From an uncultured Chlorobiaceae bacterium (GTDB lineage Bacteria > Bacteroidota > Chlorobiia > Chlorobiales > Chlorobiaceae), in the NCBI GenBank assembly GCA_903869365.1, contig CAIPYV010000029.1, positions 1 to 49,724 on the forward strand: a DNA stretch of 49,724 nucleotides, read 5' to 3'. The translations under genes were made by a program, and so were the position numbers. This document shows positions 27,579-37,233 of the stretch, one piece after another. Below the pieces are notes generated by a model. The model saw only the letters and a list, made by a program, of their open reading frames with translations. It was not told where the DNA came from and searched no databases. Within the stretch, counting starts at the first letter, position 1, and each line of letters starts with the position of its first letter.

Positions 27579-28772
27579 ATGCCAAGGTTTTCAAAAGCAG
27601 TTGCATCACTTCGTTCCTCTGAAATCAGGGATCTCATGACCTTGGCATCAAGACCCGACATAATTTCTTTTGCTGGAGGAATGCCCGGGAATGAACTTTT
27701 TCCTGTTCATGAAATCGAAGAGCTTTATCGGTCGCTTGATATCAAACAAAAACAGGCTGCATTTCAGTACGGTCCGACCCCGGGTTTGCCTTCGCTTCTT
27801 GAATCACTTGCAGGTTTTCTTGAAAAAAAGGGTTTGCCGGTCAAGGAAAACAGGCTGCTCATAACAACAGGATCCCAACAGGCTCTTAACGTTCTGGCAA
27901 AAGCCTTTATTGATCCTGCCGAACCGGTCCTTGTCGAAAACCCCTGTTTCATCGGGGCACTTTCAGCCTTTCGCTCCTATGAAGCTGAATTGAGAGGAGT
28001 TCCGGTTGATCGTGACGGTATTTCAATAGACGCGCTATGCCGGGAGATCGAGAGGAAAGATAGGGCTAAGCTGCTCTATATCACGCCATATTTTCACAAT
28101 CCGGCTGGACTACTTTATACCATCGAACGCAAACAGCAACTCATAGCACTCCTTCAGGGAACCAACATTCCGCTTATTGAGGATGATGCTTACGCTGACC
28201 TCTATTTTTTTGAAGAAGATCTTGAGCGTCTCAGACCAATCAAAGCAATGAATCCGGATGGTATCAATGTCTGCTATACCGGCTCGTTCTCAAAAATTCT
28301 TGGCCCCGGCCTGAGACTTGGATGGATGCTGGTGCCTGAAAAGATTTACGGGAAATGTGAACTCATTAAACAGTCTGCTGATGCCTGTTCTCCAAGCTTC
28401 ACCCAGGTGCTTGCCGATGCCTTCATTCGTTCCGGCCAGATATACAGCTATGTGGCGAGTGTACGGCAGGAGTATAAAAAACGAGCGACCGCCATGGTCT
28501 CAGCTCTCCGTGAACACCTGCCGGACTATGTGCAGTGGAATGAGCCTCGAGGGGGATTCTACATCTGGCTCACCCTGCCGGATGAAGCCGATGCAACCCA
28601 GATCATGACACTGGCTATCGAAGGCGGGGCGGTGTTTGTTGCGGGAAAAACATTCGATCCTGCAGGCAAACAAAACAACTCGCTACGACTCTCCTACTGT
28701 AACAACACCCCTGAACAGATTGGGGAGGGTATACCGATTGTTGCAGGCGCTATACGCAATATCTGCGGCTGA
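27579..28772 (+). CDS. Class I/II PLP-dependent aminotransferase (aromatic/2-aminoadipate type)
   Basis: This 397-residue aminotransferase has the architecture of the PLP-binding domain of the LysN/Aro8 group. PLP-binding Lys239 lies in YTGSFSKILGPGLRLGWM; other motifs are ISFAGGMPGNELFP near the N-terminus, LLITTGSQQALNVLAKAFIDP, YITPYFHNPAGLLY, EDDAYADLYF and RLSYCNN. There is no N-terminal helix-turn-helix, so it is not a MocR regulator. Its place at the end of the ior-paaK-ACT unit suggests transamination of aryl pyruvates to phenylalanine, tyrosine or tryptophan. The stop lies 7 bp from the convergent ligase. Confidence 0.93.
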   Translation: MPRFSKAVASLRSSEIRDLMTLASRPDIISFAGGMPGNELFPVHEIEELYRSLDIKQKQAAFQYGPTPGLPSLLESLAGFLEKKGLPVKENRLLITTGSQQALNVLAKAFIDPAEPVLVENPCFIGALSAFRSYEAELRGVPVDRDGISIDALCREIERKDRAKLLYITPYFHNPAGLLYTIERKQQLIALLQGTNIPLIEDDAYADLYFFEEDLERLRPIKAMNPDGINVCYTGSFSKILGPGLRLGWMLVPEKIYGKCELIKQSADACSPSFTQVLADAFIRSGQIYSYVASVRQEYKKRATAMVSALREHLPDYVQWNEPRGGFYIWLTLPDEADATQIMTLAIEGGAVFVAGKTFDPAGKQNNSLRLSYCNNTPEQIGEGIPIVAGAIRNICG

Positions 28773-28779
28773 GTCAGCC

Positions 28780-30471
28780 TCAAACCCCGAGAGCATCGCA
28801 ATGCGCTGCGACAAGTGTTCGGCGCAGAACCTTGCCTATTGTTGATTTTGGAAGTGAGGTCGTAAATTCAACATGTTTCGGAACTTTATAGGCGGCAAGA
28901 TCTTTTCGGCAATGCTCCTGAAGTTCTTCGGCGGAGAGTTGATGACCTTCACGAAGAACCACCCAGGCCTTAACAGCTTCTCCCTGATAGGCGTCAGGCA
29001 CCCCCGCAACACCAACTTCGAATACTGCAGGGTGAAAGGCTATGATCTCTTCAACATCCCGCGGCCAGACCTGGAAGCCTCCTGGCTTGATGACATCTTT
29101 TTTACGGTCAACAATAAAAAGGTAGCCGTCCGCATCGAGATAACCAAGATCGCCGGTATAGAGCCATCCATCACGAAGCACGAGCGCCGTTTCAAGCGGG
29201 TTCTGCCAGTACTCCTTCATGATCTGGGGGGCTCGCATAATGATTTCCCCAACTTCAAGCTCAGCCAAAATATCAAGACCGTTCTCCTGCTCAACAATCC
29301 TCACCTCAACATCCGGAAGAGGAATACCTACCGATCCGTGTTTATAGGTACCTAAAATCGGAGTAAAAACTGATGCAAGTGCAGATTCGGTTAGACTGTA
29401 TGCATCAATGATCCTGCCGCCGGTAAGTTCTTCAAACCGTCTTTTGTTCTCAAGCATGAGGGGGGCTGCTCCCGACACACTGAGTTTAAGTGATTTAAGG
29501 ATTGAACCGTCACGCTTAACTTTTGGATGATTGATCAGTGCGGTAAAAAGGGTTGGAACCCCGGGAAGAACTGCCGGTTTCAGAGTTTTTATCGTATGCA
29601 GCAAGTCGTCAATATCACGCGGATTCGGAACCAGGGCAAGAGGATAGCGCTGAATCAAAGCCGCTGTCATGATACCAACCTGGGCATAGACGTGAAACAG
29701 TGGCATATTCAGGAGAATAACATCTTTTCCTTTTTCGAGAATGACACTGAACCAGCTGGCAATCTGCATACCTGTAATCACAAGCCCCTGATGCGTAATG
29801 ACAACACACTTGGGATTGCCAGTCGTTCCTCCTGAAAAGAGAAAAATCGCCGGTGTGTCATGCTGGATGAGCATCGGAGTGAATGTAAGACCGGAATGAG
29901 CTCTGATAAGATTGCCAAACCAGTGATCTCCACGCTTCAAGAGTACCCTGTGCCCATCCTTTTTTTCTTTAAAAACCGTAAAAAGAAGGGTGTTAAGAGG
30001 CGAAAGATACTCCTTGATATTGGTAGCAATAATTCTTTTCAGACGTGAATCCGGCTGAACCTGCTTGATTTTCTCATAAAAAGGAGTCAATACAATAGCT
30101 GTTTCCGCGCCGCATTCATTGAGTGCGTGTTCAAACTCATTGAGGGTATAGAGCGGGTTCATGGGAACCGCAATAGCTCCTGCTTTCCATATACCAAACT
30201 CGCTGATCAGCATCTGCGGAGAGTTTGGCATAATCAAGGCTACGCGATCACCTTTGCCGATACCAAGTGATAGAAGCGCCAAGGCTAAGGCATTGCTTTG
30301 CTGTTCAAATTCTCCGTATGAGATAGAGGCACCTTTAAAGAACAGCATCGTCTGTTGCGGAGACTCTGCTGCCGTCGTTCGGACGACATCAATCAATGTC
30401 TGCTCCGGATAAGGCTGAAGCGTGTGGGGAACCCCTTTGTCGTAATGGCTGATCCAGGGTTTAGCTCTCAT
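28780..30471 (-). CDS. Long-chain fatty acid-CoA ligase (FadD-like)
   Basis: This 563-residue AMP-forming acyl-CoA synthetase has the standard layout: an N-terminal extension, SISYGEFEQQSNALALALLSLGIGKGDRVAL, the P-loop-like segment LFSGGTTGNPKCVVITHQGL, DAYSLTESALASVFTP, GWLYTGDLGYLDADGYLFIVDRKKDVIKPGGFQVWPRDVEEII and the C-terminal KSTIGKVLRRTL with the catalytic lysine. The usual PKG after the P-loop is PKC here. It follows bioA by 75 bp on the same strand, so it might be at the end of the biotin transcript, though the gap holds promoter-like AT-rich sequence. Fatty-acid or aryl substrate is not decided by sequence. Confidence 0.93.
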   Translation of the reverse strand: MRAKPWISHYDKGVPHTLQPYPEQTLIDVVRTTAAESPQQTMLFFKGASISYGEFEQQSNALALALLSLGIGKGDRVALIMPNSPQMLISEFGIWKAGAIAVPMNPLYTLNEFEHALNECGAETAIVLTPFYEKIKQVQPDSRLKRIIATNIKEYLSPLNTLLFTVFKEKKDGHRVLLKRGDHWFGNLIRAHSGLTFTPMLIQHDTPAIFLFSGGTTGNPKCVVITHQGLVITGMQIASWFSVILEKGKDVILLNMPLFHVYAQVGIMTAALIQRYPLALVPNPRDIDDLLHTIKTLKPAVLPGVPTLFTALINHPKVKRDGSILKSLKLSVSGAAPLMLENKRRFEELTGGRIIDAYSLTESALASVFTPILGTYKHGSVGIPLPDVEVRIVEQENGLDILAELEVGEIIMRAPQIMKEYWQNPLETALVLRDGWLYTGDLGYLDADGYLFIVDRKKDVIKPGGFQVWPRDVEEIIAFHPAVFEVGVAGVPDAYQGEAVKAWVVLREGHQLSAEELQEHCRKDLAAYKVPKHVEFTTSLPKSTIGKVLRRTLVAAHCDALGV

Positions 30472-30546
30472 TGATGTGTTTGACTTTTAACCTATAAATC
30501 TGATATGACTTGACATAATACACTCTAATCTACTCCAAAACAAAAA

Positions 30547-31839
30547 CTACCGCATCGTTTTAACAACATTGCACACCGCAGCAGTCAATATGCCGAGTTC
30601 CTCATCGTGCATAATAAAGGGTGGCATAAGATAGACCAGGCGTCCGAAAGGACGCACCCAGACCCCTTGATCGACAAATTGTTTCTGAACGACAGCCATA
30701 TCTAACGGTCGGTACAGCTCAACAACTCCTATCGCACCAAGCACGCGTACATCCAGAACAGAACTCAGCTCCCTGCAAGGCTCGAGTCCTGTAAGCAGTC
30801 CCGTTTCAAGACGCCGTACCGAGGTCTGCCAGTCATAACTGATCAGCAGACTTATACTTGCAGATGCAACAGCGCAAGCGAGCGGGTTGGCCATAAAGGT
30901 TGGGCCATGCATGAAGACACCAGGATTACCTGAACAGATTGTTTCAGCTACCCTGTCTGTTGTAAGCGTCGCAGCAAGAGTCATATAGCCGCCGGTCAAC
31001 GCTTTACCCAAGCAGATAATATCCGGCGCAATACCGGCATGCTCAAGCGCGAACATTCTGCCCGTCCGCCCAAAACCTGTAGCAATTTCATCAAAAATCA
31101 AGAGTACATCATAGCTGTCACACAACTCCCTGAGCATGACAAGATAGTGCGGAGCATAAAACCGCATACCTCCCGCTCCCTGCACAACAGGCTCTATAAT
31201 TACAGCGGCAATCTCCCAATGATGCCGTTCAAGCATCATGCGAATATCGGCAAGATCTTCTTCTGTGCACGGCTCATGAAACCGGCATGCAGGAGCTTCA
31301 GCAAAAAACTGCTCTTGTATCGTTCCTTTAAACAATGAGTGCATACCTGTTACCGGATCGCAGACCGACATGGCGGCAAAGGTATCGCCATGATACCCTG
31401 ACCGCACTGTCAGTAACTTGTTTTTTGAGGTTGCCCCCAGCGCGGCCCAGTATTGAATCGCCATCTTGATGGCAACTTCAACTGAAACTGACCCGGAATC
31501 ACACAAAAAAACTTTCTCCAGAGAGTGTGGAGTCAATGCAATCAGCTGTTTTGCCAGGTTCACTGCAGGTTCGTGGGTCAGACCTCCAAACATGACATGG
31601 CTCATCCGCTGCATCTGTGAGACTATCGCCTCGTTAAGCACCGCATGATTGTAACCATGAATGGCTGCCCACCAGGAAGACATCCCGTCAATAAGTTTTC
31701 GGCCATCCTCCAGCTCAAGAAAGACATCATAAGCGCGGCTAACAGGGTAGACCGGCAGTGGATTGGTCACTGAAGTATATGGATGCCAGAGATGAGAGCG
31801 GTCGAAATCAAGATCTATGGAATGAGACAATATGGCCAT
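30547..31839 (-). CDS. bioA: Adenosylmethionine-8-amino-7-oxononanoate aminotransferase
   Basis: BioA converts KAPA to DAPA using S-adenosylmethionine as amino donor in biotin synthesis. The 430-residue class-III aminotransferase has [14 protein letters not shown] near the start, the BioA-specific [48 protein letters not shown] and [13 protein letters not shown], with PLP-binding Lys279 in [10 protein letters not shown]. These identify BioA rather than other class-III enzymes. It is the last biotin gene, 33 bp after bioD. Confidence 0.97.
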   Translation of the reverse strand: MAILSHSIDLDFDRSHLWHPYTSVTNPLPVYPVSRAYDVFLELEDGRKLIDGMSSWWAAIHGYNHAVLNEAIVSQMQRMSHVMFGGLTHEPAVNLAKQLIALTPHSLEKVFLCDSGSVSVEVAIKMAIQYWAALGATSKNKLLTVRSGYHGDTFAAMSVCDPVTGMHSLFKGTIQEQFFAEAPACRFHEPCTEEDLADIRMMLERHHWEIAAVIIEPVVQGAGGMRFYAPHYLVMLRELCDSYDVLLIFDEIATGFGRTGRMFALEHAGIAPDIICLGKALTGGYMTLAATLTTDRVAETICSGNPGVFMHGPTFMANPLACAVASASISLLISYDWQTSVRRLETGLLTGLEPCRELSSVLDVRVLGAIGVVELYRPLDMAVVQKQFVDQGVWVRPFGRLVYLMPPFIMHDEELGILTAAVCNVVKTMR

Positions 31840-31872
31840 AGCAACAGAACAATAGGTGACGTTAAACTTTGT

Positions 31873-32547
31873 TTATAAGCGGAGACTGTGAAGCGACTCT
31901 CCTTCGAACAAACCATCCCGCAGATCTATGATCGGCGCCTTTGAGCCCGCTTTATGAAGGTAGTGAAGGATAACTTCACGAGTATCCTTAGCGATCAGCT
32001 TATCTGTGCTCCCGAAAAGGTTATAGATTACTCCCCTGATAACGATTCCCCGTTTCACACACGCTTCAATCGAGAGAAGGGTATGGCTGATACTGCCAAG
32101 CCTCGGGCCAGTCACAAGAACAAGCTCATATCCGGCATTACGGATATAGTCGGCAAACAGCAGATCATAAGCAAGAGGCACCAGTAAACCGCCAACTCCT
32201 TCCAAAAGGACCAGGTCGTAGCGTTTCTGCAAAGCAAAGGTCGCACGGCGGATGTGCAGGATATCAATCTCAACCTCTTCCATACGTCCAGAAAGGTGAG
32301 GCGAAGCTGGATAGCGGAAAACATAAGGAGAGGTTAACCCCTCTCTGTCAACATCCTGCAGACCGATACCCATAAGATGACGGTGTTTGAGGATATCTTC
32401 CGCGACACCTTCACATCCTGTCTGTACAATTTTCTGGGTAATGACGGCTTTTCCCTGTCGGAGCAGTGCTTTTGCAATAAGTCCTGTCGCATACGTTTTT
32501 CCGATTCCAGTATCAATACCTGAAACAGCAAGAACAGAGCCTTTCAT
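31873..32547 (-). CDS. bioD: Dethiobiotin synthetase
   Basis: BioD closes the ureido ring of dethiobiotin from DAPA, CO2 and ATP. I chose the ATG at 32547 because it gives a four-base ATGA overlap with the bioC stop and starts MKGSVLAVSGIDTGIGKT, the usual P-loop position; the frame is open eight codons further to 32571. Other motifs are IVQTGCEGVAED near residue 40 and LLEGVGGLLVPLA around residue 110. The length of 224 residues is normal. Confidence 0.95.
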   Translation of the reverse strand: MKGSVLAVSGIDTGIGKTYATGLIAKALLRQGKAVITQKIVQTGCEGVAEDILKHRHLMGIGLQDVDREGLTSPYVFRYPASPHLSGRMEEVEIDILHIRRATFALQKRYDLVLLEGVGGLLVPLAYDLLFADYIRNAGYELVLVTGPRLGSISHTLLSIEACVKRGIVIRGVIYNLFGSTDKLIAKDTREVILHYLHKAGSKAPIIDLRDGLFEGESLHSLRL

Positions 32548-33332
32548 AACAGCTTCTTTTTCAGACAGCAATAAACAGGATGATAGGTAAGGTAGACACC
32601 GTTTTCGCAGGAAAACAATCGGCGGTACTCTGCAATGAAAGAGTTATATCTACTTTTTGTCCATGAACTGCGCAGAAGACCGTTAACGCCAGTCTGTCGT
32701 ATATGATGAAGGATCTTATCAGGAGAACTGAATTCAATACGTTGTTCCTCTTCACCGCTGAAAACAAGATCAAAATACCGTCCAGCCAGAATTTCAAGCT
32801 CATTGAGGGAGTGATAACAGAGTCCGACATCCTCGATTGTTGCGATTTCCTGCATATTTGAGGTACTGAAAGTACTGAAGGCCAGAATACCTCCGGGACT
32901 GAGATGATTGGACATGGTTCTGAAAAAGTCATCAAGATCATCAAGCCATTGCAACGTGGCATTTGAAACCACAAGATCGAGCGCTGAAGGCAAATCATCC
33001 CTGCACTCTATGTCGCCGGCGATAAAATGAAACTTCTCAACAGGAAAGCGTTCAAGCACCTTCCGAAGGCAGGGAAGACTCTCTTCAACAAGATCATTGG
33101 CATAATAGCTTTTGACTGAGCAACGACTGAGCAGTTCAGCCATCAGTAAACCTGACCCTGACCCTACCTCAAGAACACGATCGAATGCGCAAACCGTCTT
33201 CTCCCTGCAGATTATTTCCGAAAGCTCTACAGCCATGGTTTTCTGTACTACGGCATTGCCGCCATAACTTCTGAGGGTTCTGCAGAACCTCTGGCGCACA
33301 AGCTCTTTGTCTATTTTTATTTTCTGCAGCAT
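32544..33332 (-). CDS. bioC: Malonyl-ACP O-methyltransferase BioC
   Basis: BioC methylates malonyl-ACP so that fatty-acid synthesis can build the pimelate moiety of biotin. The 262-residue SAM-dependent methyltransferase starts with the BioC-like helix KELVRQRFCRTLRSYGGNA, motif I is VLEVGSGSGLLMAELL, and DLVVSNATLQWLDDLDDFF is the motif region typical of BioC. It overlaps bioG by 16 bp upstream and bioD by 4 bp downstream. The two-gene BioC/BioG arrangement replaces the BioC/BioH pair of E. coli. Confidence 0.94.
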   Translation of the reverse strand: MLQKIKIDKELVRQRFCRTLRSYGGNAVVQKTMAVELSEIICREKTVCAFDRVLEVGSGSGLLMAELLSRCSVKSYYANDLVEESLPCLRKVLERFPVEKFHFIAGDIECRDDLPSALDLVVSNATLQWLDDLDDFFRTMSNHLSPGGILAFSTFSTSNMQEIATIEDVGLCYHSLNELEILAGRYFDLVFSGEEEQRIEFSSPDKILHHIRQTGVNGLLRSSWTKSRYNSFIAEYRRLFSCENGVYLTYHPVYCCLKKKLL

Positions 33333-34012
33333 GCGAGGACCTCCTGCAGATTAATAAAATGCAAAAAAGGAAAATGGGGCATATCAGCGATAATAGTTTG
33401 AGGAATACCTTTCCATGCAGCGAACTGCTGCTTTGCTGGAAACACAAGATCTTTTCCACCTATAATAGCGTGATTGTAGTGCCATGAAGCAATACCAGTT
33501 CTATACTCCTCTATCGACTGATACTCCTGCAGCCGTTCCAGTTCTTCCAGTTGATCTGAAGTTTTGCGTTCAGGGGAGATGGTGGAAAAAAGAGCAAGTG
33601 CTTCACGGCTTCCGCACATTCTACGATTAAAACGGTCACGATTTTCTTCAGAATAGGTTGAGAGTGTTGCTTGAAAAACCTCTGGAGGAATACCTTGCTC
33701 GGCATCTACGGGATGCAGTGTCCCATTGATGGCAATCGCGCACTCTATTGCGGGAAGCTCAATATGCTGCGCCACCCAGACACCGAAGGACCAGGCGATA
33801 AGCGTTATACTGTCATAACGCCTAAGCTCTTTTATAAAAGAGGGCTCAGGCTCCAACGTACGGTAATCGTAACAGACCAGGAAGTCCGGAGAAAAATCTG
33901 TGGTGAGCGATTCATGCAACAGATGGGCGGCAATACGATAGTCCATACCCCAACCGTTGAAGAAAAGCAAGAGCTCTTCGGCTCCCTCTTTTCGCAGCCA
34001 TACGGTTTTCAT
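33317..34012 (-). CDS. bioG: Pimeloyl-ACP methyl ester esterase BioG
   Basis: BioG (DUF452) removes the methyl group from pimeloyl-ACP methyl ester, ending the disguised fatty-acid route to pimelate. The 231-residue alpha/beta hydrolase starts with VWLRKEGAEELLLFFNGWGMD, the BioG-type oxyanion region, and carries nucleophile Ser75 in LIAWSFGVWVA. The AINGTLHPVDAEQGIPPEVF stretch and the C-terminal histidine region DMPHFPFLHF are also family-like. It is separate from bioC, although in some bacteria the two are fused. It begins 7 bp after bioF. Confidence 0.93.
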   Translation of the reverse strand: MKTVWLRKEGAEELLLFFNGWGMDYRIAAHLLHESLTTDFSPDFLVCYDYRTLEPEPSFIKELRRYDSITLIAWSFGVWVAQHIELPAIECAIAINGTLHPVDAEQGIPPEVFQATLSTYSEENRDRFNRRMCGSREALALFSTISPERKTSDQLEELERLQEYQSIEEYRTGIASWHYNHAIIGGKDLVFPAKQQFAAWKGIPQTIIADMPHFPFLHFINLQEVLACCRK

Positions 34013-34019
34013 GATATCG

Positions 34020-35177
34020 TTATCCTCCTATAATTTCAGGTATTCGTTCAATATCTTCCCACTCCAGGATTGAGCGGAGAGAAATACGGATACGGGCACC
34101 ATGTTCCGGAACGGTAGGAGGACGCACCGGCATACAGAGCAATCCGGCATTGCTCAACCGGGCTGCCAAGGCTACAGCCAAGGCATTGCTCCCTGTAACC
34201 ACCGGAACAATATGACTTTCTCCCGGGACATCACAACCACGCAAGATCAGTTCACGACGAAGTCTCGCCGCAAGCTTCAGGAGTTCCGCTCTCTCTGTAG
34301 ACATGGAAGTCTGCCTCTGAAGAGTCAACAGGCTCCAGCCAAGAATAACCGGTGGCAGGGCCGTTGTAAAAATGAATGACCGCATGGTATTCAGCAGATA
34401 CTCTTTTACAAGAGCACCCATCACGGCAAATGCTCCCGTTGAGGCCAGAGCCTTACCGAATGTTCCGGTAATGATATCAATACGCTGCACCATTCCTGCT
34501 GTTTCACACAACCCGAGACCACGCTCACCGAATACTCCGACGCCGTGTGCTTCGTCAACAATAAGAAAGGCTCCGTATTGCTCTTTCAAAGCAACAAGCC
34601 GGAAAAGGTCTGCAAGATCCCCGTCCATACTGAACACGGATTCAGTAACAATAAAAATCTGGCGGTACCTGCCCGCTGCCGCTGCAAGAAGCTCTTCGAG
34701 ATGATCATAGTCCCTGTGACGATAACGCTGATAGGGAGCTTCAGCAATTTTCATTCCGTCAATAATGCTCGCATGGTTCAGCCGGTCACTTAACACAAGA
34801 TCGTGACGATTGCAAAGCGCAGGCAGTATTCCTATGTTAGCATGATACCCGCTGTTGAAAACCATCGCCGACTCCCGTCCGTAGAGTAAGGCTAATGCTT
34901 TTTCCAGCTGATCATAAAGCGGATGATTGCCCGTCAGAAGACGGGATGAAGAACTGGTCATGGCATACGAACCCTTCCTGAACTGAGTTCCATACCCTTC
35001 AAGCATCGCTCTATCATCACCAAGACCGAGATAATCGTTCGAGGAAAGGTTCAAAAGCAGCTTCCCGTTTATTTCAATTTTCTTCCCGTTACGGGCCGGA
35101 ATATCTGGAAGCACCCTGTACCGGTCAAGACGTTTGAGTTCATTAAGTTCGTCGCTGATCCGTTCATAAAACTGCAT
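34020..35177 (-). CDS. bioF: 8-amino-7-oxononanoate synthase
   Basis: BioF condenses pimeloyl-ACP or -CoA with alanine to give KAPA. The 385-residue alpha-oxoamine synthase has LLNLSSNDYLGLGDD, GSYAMTSSSSRLLTGNHPLY, MVFNSGYHANIGILPAL, LIVDEAHGVGVFGERG and PLP-binding Lys242 in ITGTFGKALASTGAF. These are in family order at normal length. The absence of a CoA-specific N-terminal extension and its neighbours identify BioF rather than Kbl or HemA. It lies 12 bp after bioB. Confidence 0.95.
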   Translation of the reverse strand: MQFYERISDELNELKRLDRYRVLPDIPARNGKKIEINGKLLLNLSSNDYLGLGDDRAMLEGYGTQFRKGSYAMTSSSSRLLTGNHPLYDQLEKALALLYGRESAMVFNSGYHANIGILPALCNRHDLVLSDRLNHASIIDGMKIAEAPYQRYRHRDYDHLEELLAAAAGRYRQIFIVTESVFSMDGDLADLFRLVALKEQYGAFLIVDEAHGVGVFGERGLGLCETAGMVQRIDIITGTFGKALASTGAFAVMGALVKEYLLNTMRSFIFTTALPPVILGWSLLTLQRQTSMSTERAELLKLAARLRRELILRGCDVPGESHIVPVVTGSNALAVALAARLSNAGLLCMPVRPPTVPEHGARIRISLRSILEWEDIERIPEIIGG

Positions 35178-35189
35178 CGGCAGGCTCCA

Positions 35190-36194
35190 TCAGTTAAAGC
35201 TTGCAATCTGACGTGCAAAGCTGCGGTCGTCAGCAATATCCCTTCCTCGTGTGGTCAGATAACCTCCGGTAAGATAACCATTTGCTCCAGAAAGCATTAA
35301 AAGGCCCTGAAAATCTTTCATAATCGTTTCGCGTCCAGCCGCAAACTTGATGATTTTATCGGGATGTGCAAGACGGCATATTGCGAAGGTTTTCACAATG
35401 TCGGCAACAGAAACTGGTTCACTTCCTTGAAGCGGAGTCCCGTTTATCGGGACAAGAACATTGAGCGGAATAACGGAAACGTCAAGCTCCTGAAGCGCAT
35501 AAATCATCTCAATACGCTCAAGCATTGACTCTCCGACACCAATAATGCCACCACAACAGACAGAGATATTGTTCTTTCTCAACAGGTTAATTGTCTCAAT
35601 CCGCTCTTGAACCGTATGCGTATCGGCAATGAGGTCATGGTATCTGTCAGGAGCAACCTGAATATTGATGTTGTAATGCGCTATCCCCTGCGCAGCAAGA
35701 GCCGCTACTGGCTCTTCGCCAAGAACACCCAATGAAGCACAGACATGCAAACTTGGTAAATCCGTATGCAGTCGCTTGATCATATCAAGCACACGCTGAA
35801 ACTCTGCATTTATCCTTTTATACCCGTAACCGCTGGTAACAATACCGAAATGGGAAACACCCTCTGCGACACAGTTGCGTGCTTCAATAAGTACAGACTC
35901 TTCATCAACAAGATCATAAACCTCAATGTCGGCACGATTGTGCCGTGACTGAGCACAAAACTTGCAGTTTTCGCCGCACACCCCAGACTTGGCATTCATG
36001 ATTGAACAGGCATGAAGCGATTCTGAGCCGTTTGAGTAGCGGTTTTTGACCTTGTTTGCAAGAGCGGCCAGATCGAGCGCCAGCTCACCAGGAAGATCCG
36101 CCAGCAGAACAGCTTCATTCCGACTGATTGGTTCACCCGTTTCAAGCACACGATATGCAGCTGCAATTTGAGGATGAATCGTCGTTGTGTCCAT
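35190..36194 (-). CDS. bioB: Biotin synthase
   Basis: BioB is the radical-SAM enzyme that inserts sulfur into dethiobiotin. I chose the ATG at 36194; a TTG at 36203 is open three codons earlier. In the 334-residue protein the radical-SAM cysteines are Cys73, Cys77 and Cys80 in [14 protein letters not shown]. Other family stretches are [44 protein letters not shown] and [18 protein letters not shown]. The final segment [17 protein letters not shown] fits the family. It starts 21 bp after birA and is the first structural gene of the operon. Confidence 0.97.
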   Translation of the reverse strand: MDTTTIHPQIAAAYRVLETGEPISRNEAVLLADLPGELALDLAALANKVKNRYSNGSESLHACSIMNAKSGVCGENCKFCAQSRHNRADIEVYDLVDEESVLIEARNCVAEGVSHFGIVTSGYGYKRINAEFQRVLDMIKRLHTDLPSLHVCASLGVLGEEPVAALAAQGIAHYNINIQVAPDRYHDLIADTHTVQERIETINLLRKNNISVCCGGIIGVGESMLERIEMIYALQELDVSVIPLNVLVPINGTPLQGSEPVSVADIVKTFAICRLAHPDKIIKFAAGRETIMKDFQGLLMLSGANGYLTGGYLTTRGRDIADDRSFARQIASFN

Positions 36195-36215
36195 AAGATA
36201 CAATGTGGTTAGTAA

Positions 36216-37202
36216 TTATAATGTTTCTTTGCGCAGGTGCGCTTCACCCGATGAAATAAGATGCGTTTGCCCGTCTGAACCTTCAATCACCAGCTCTCCT
36301 CCGCGAGCAATCCCTTTGACCGTTCCACTCAGGGTTCGCTTAAGCTGATCAATAGTGACTTGCTTAGACTGAAGCAGTGAATACTTTTCCAGATAGGGAA
36401 GAATAAAGCCGAGATCCTCCTGCAGAATCCATGCATCGTAAAGTGGTTCAAAATGATTCAGCACAGAAGCAAGAAGCTCAGGGCGGGCAAATAAACACCC
36501 GGTTTCCAAAAAAAGCGACGTTGCAACATCCTGAAGTTCAGACGGCATCAGCGTCTGGTTGATATTCAAGCCGATGCCAACCACAACAAAGTGCGTAAGA
36601 TCGGGCTCGGACTGCATTTCGCACAGTACACCGCAAACCTTTTTACCATTGAGAAGAATATCATTCGGCCACTTGATCAACGGGGCAAGATCAGAAGCAA
36701 CACTGACCAAAGCCTGATGTATGGCCGCCGCTACAAGCAACGTAAGCTGAGGAACACGGATCGAAGGAACCCCAGGGCGCAGAATCAGTGAAAAATAAAG
36801 ATTGACCCCCGATGGCGACACCCAGATTCGACCCATTCGGCCCCGACCCGATGTCTGAGAATCAGCAACAACGACACTGCCTTCAGGTGAACCGTCGTTG
36901 GCAAGGGACTTTGCAAGGAGATTTGTTGATGCAGTAACATCGTGATAGAGTATGTTTCTGCCAAACCGTTGAGCGGTTAAAAACGGTGTAACCTCAGCCT
37001 TGACAGGTCGACCGGTCAGGCACGACAGTCGGTATCCTCTGCCTGTTACCGCATCTACATGATAACCCTCGGCTCGCAACAGCCTGATATGTTTCCAGAC
37101 AGCACTTCTGGTCATACCAAATTCGTAACACAAATCTTCACCCGATAAAAAATCACCAGCTTTCAACAATCGATTTAAAATCTGGGCGGCAATATCGTTC
37201 AT
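36216..37202 (-). CDS. birA: Biotin-protein ligase / biotin operon repressor
   Basis: BirA attaches biotin to carboxylases and, as biotinyl-AMP-bound dimer, represses biotin genes. The 328-residue protein starts at the ATG at 37202; the open frame runs 21 codons further to a TTG without family-like sequence. The N-terminal winged helix (SGEDLCYEFGMTRSAVWKHIRLLRAEG) marks the repressor-type BirA. The ligase core has VTASTNLLAKSLA, SQTSGRGRMGRIWVSP with the biotinyl-AMP GRGRxG loop, and IKWPNDILLNGKKVCGVL. The C-terminal domain follows. It heads the biotin operon, and a BirA-box-like palindrome lies 34 bp before its start, which suggests autoregulation. Confidence 0.95.
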   Translation of the reverse strand: MNDIAAQILNRLLKAGDFLSGEDLCYEFGMTRSAVWKHIRLLRAEGYHVDAVTGRGYRLSCLTGRPVKAEVTPFLTAQRFGRNILYHDVTASTNLLAKSLANDGSPEGSVVVADSQTSGRGRMGRIWVSPSGVNLYFSLILRPGVPSIRVPQLTLLVAAAIHQALVSVASDLAPLIKWPNDILLNGKKVCGVLCEMQSEPDLTHFVVVGIGLNINQTLMPSELQDVATSLFLETGCLFARPELLASVLNHFEPLYDAWILQEDLGFILPYLEKYSLLQSKQVTIDQLKRTLSGTVKGIARGGELVIEGSDGQTHLISSGEAHLRKETL

Positions 37203-37233
37203 AACAGAAAAGGAGTCAAACAATAAAAACTCA

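Noticed and set aside
28764-28780. GGCTGAGTCAGCC as a terminator between the aminotransferase and the ligase
   Set aside because: The arms are separated by one base, too tight for a hairpin loop, and no T-run follows.
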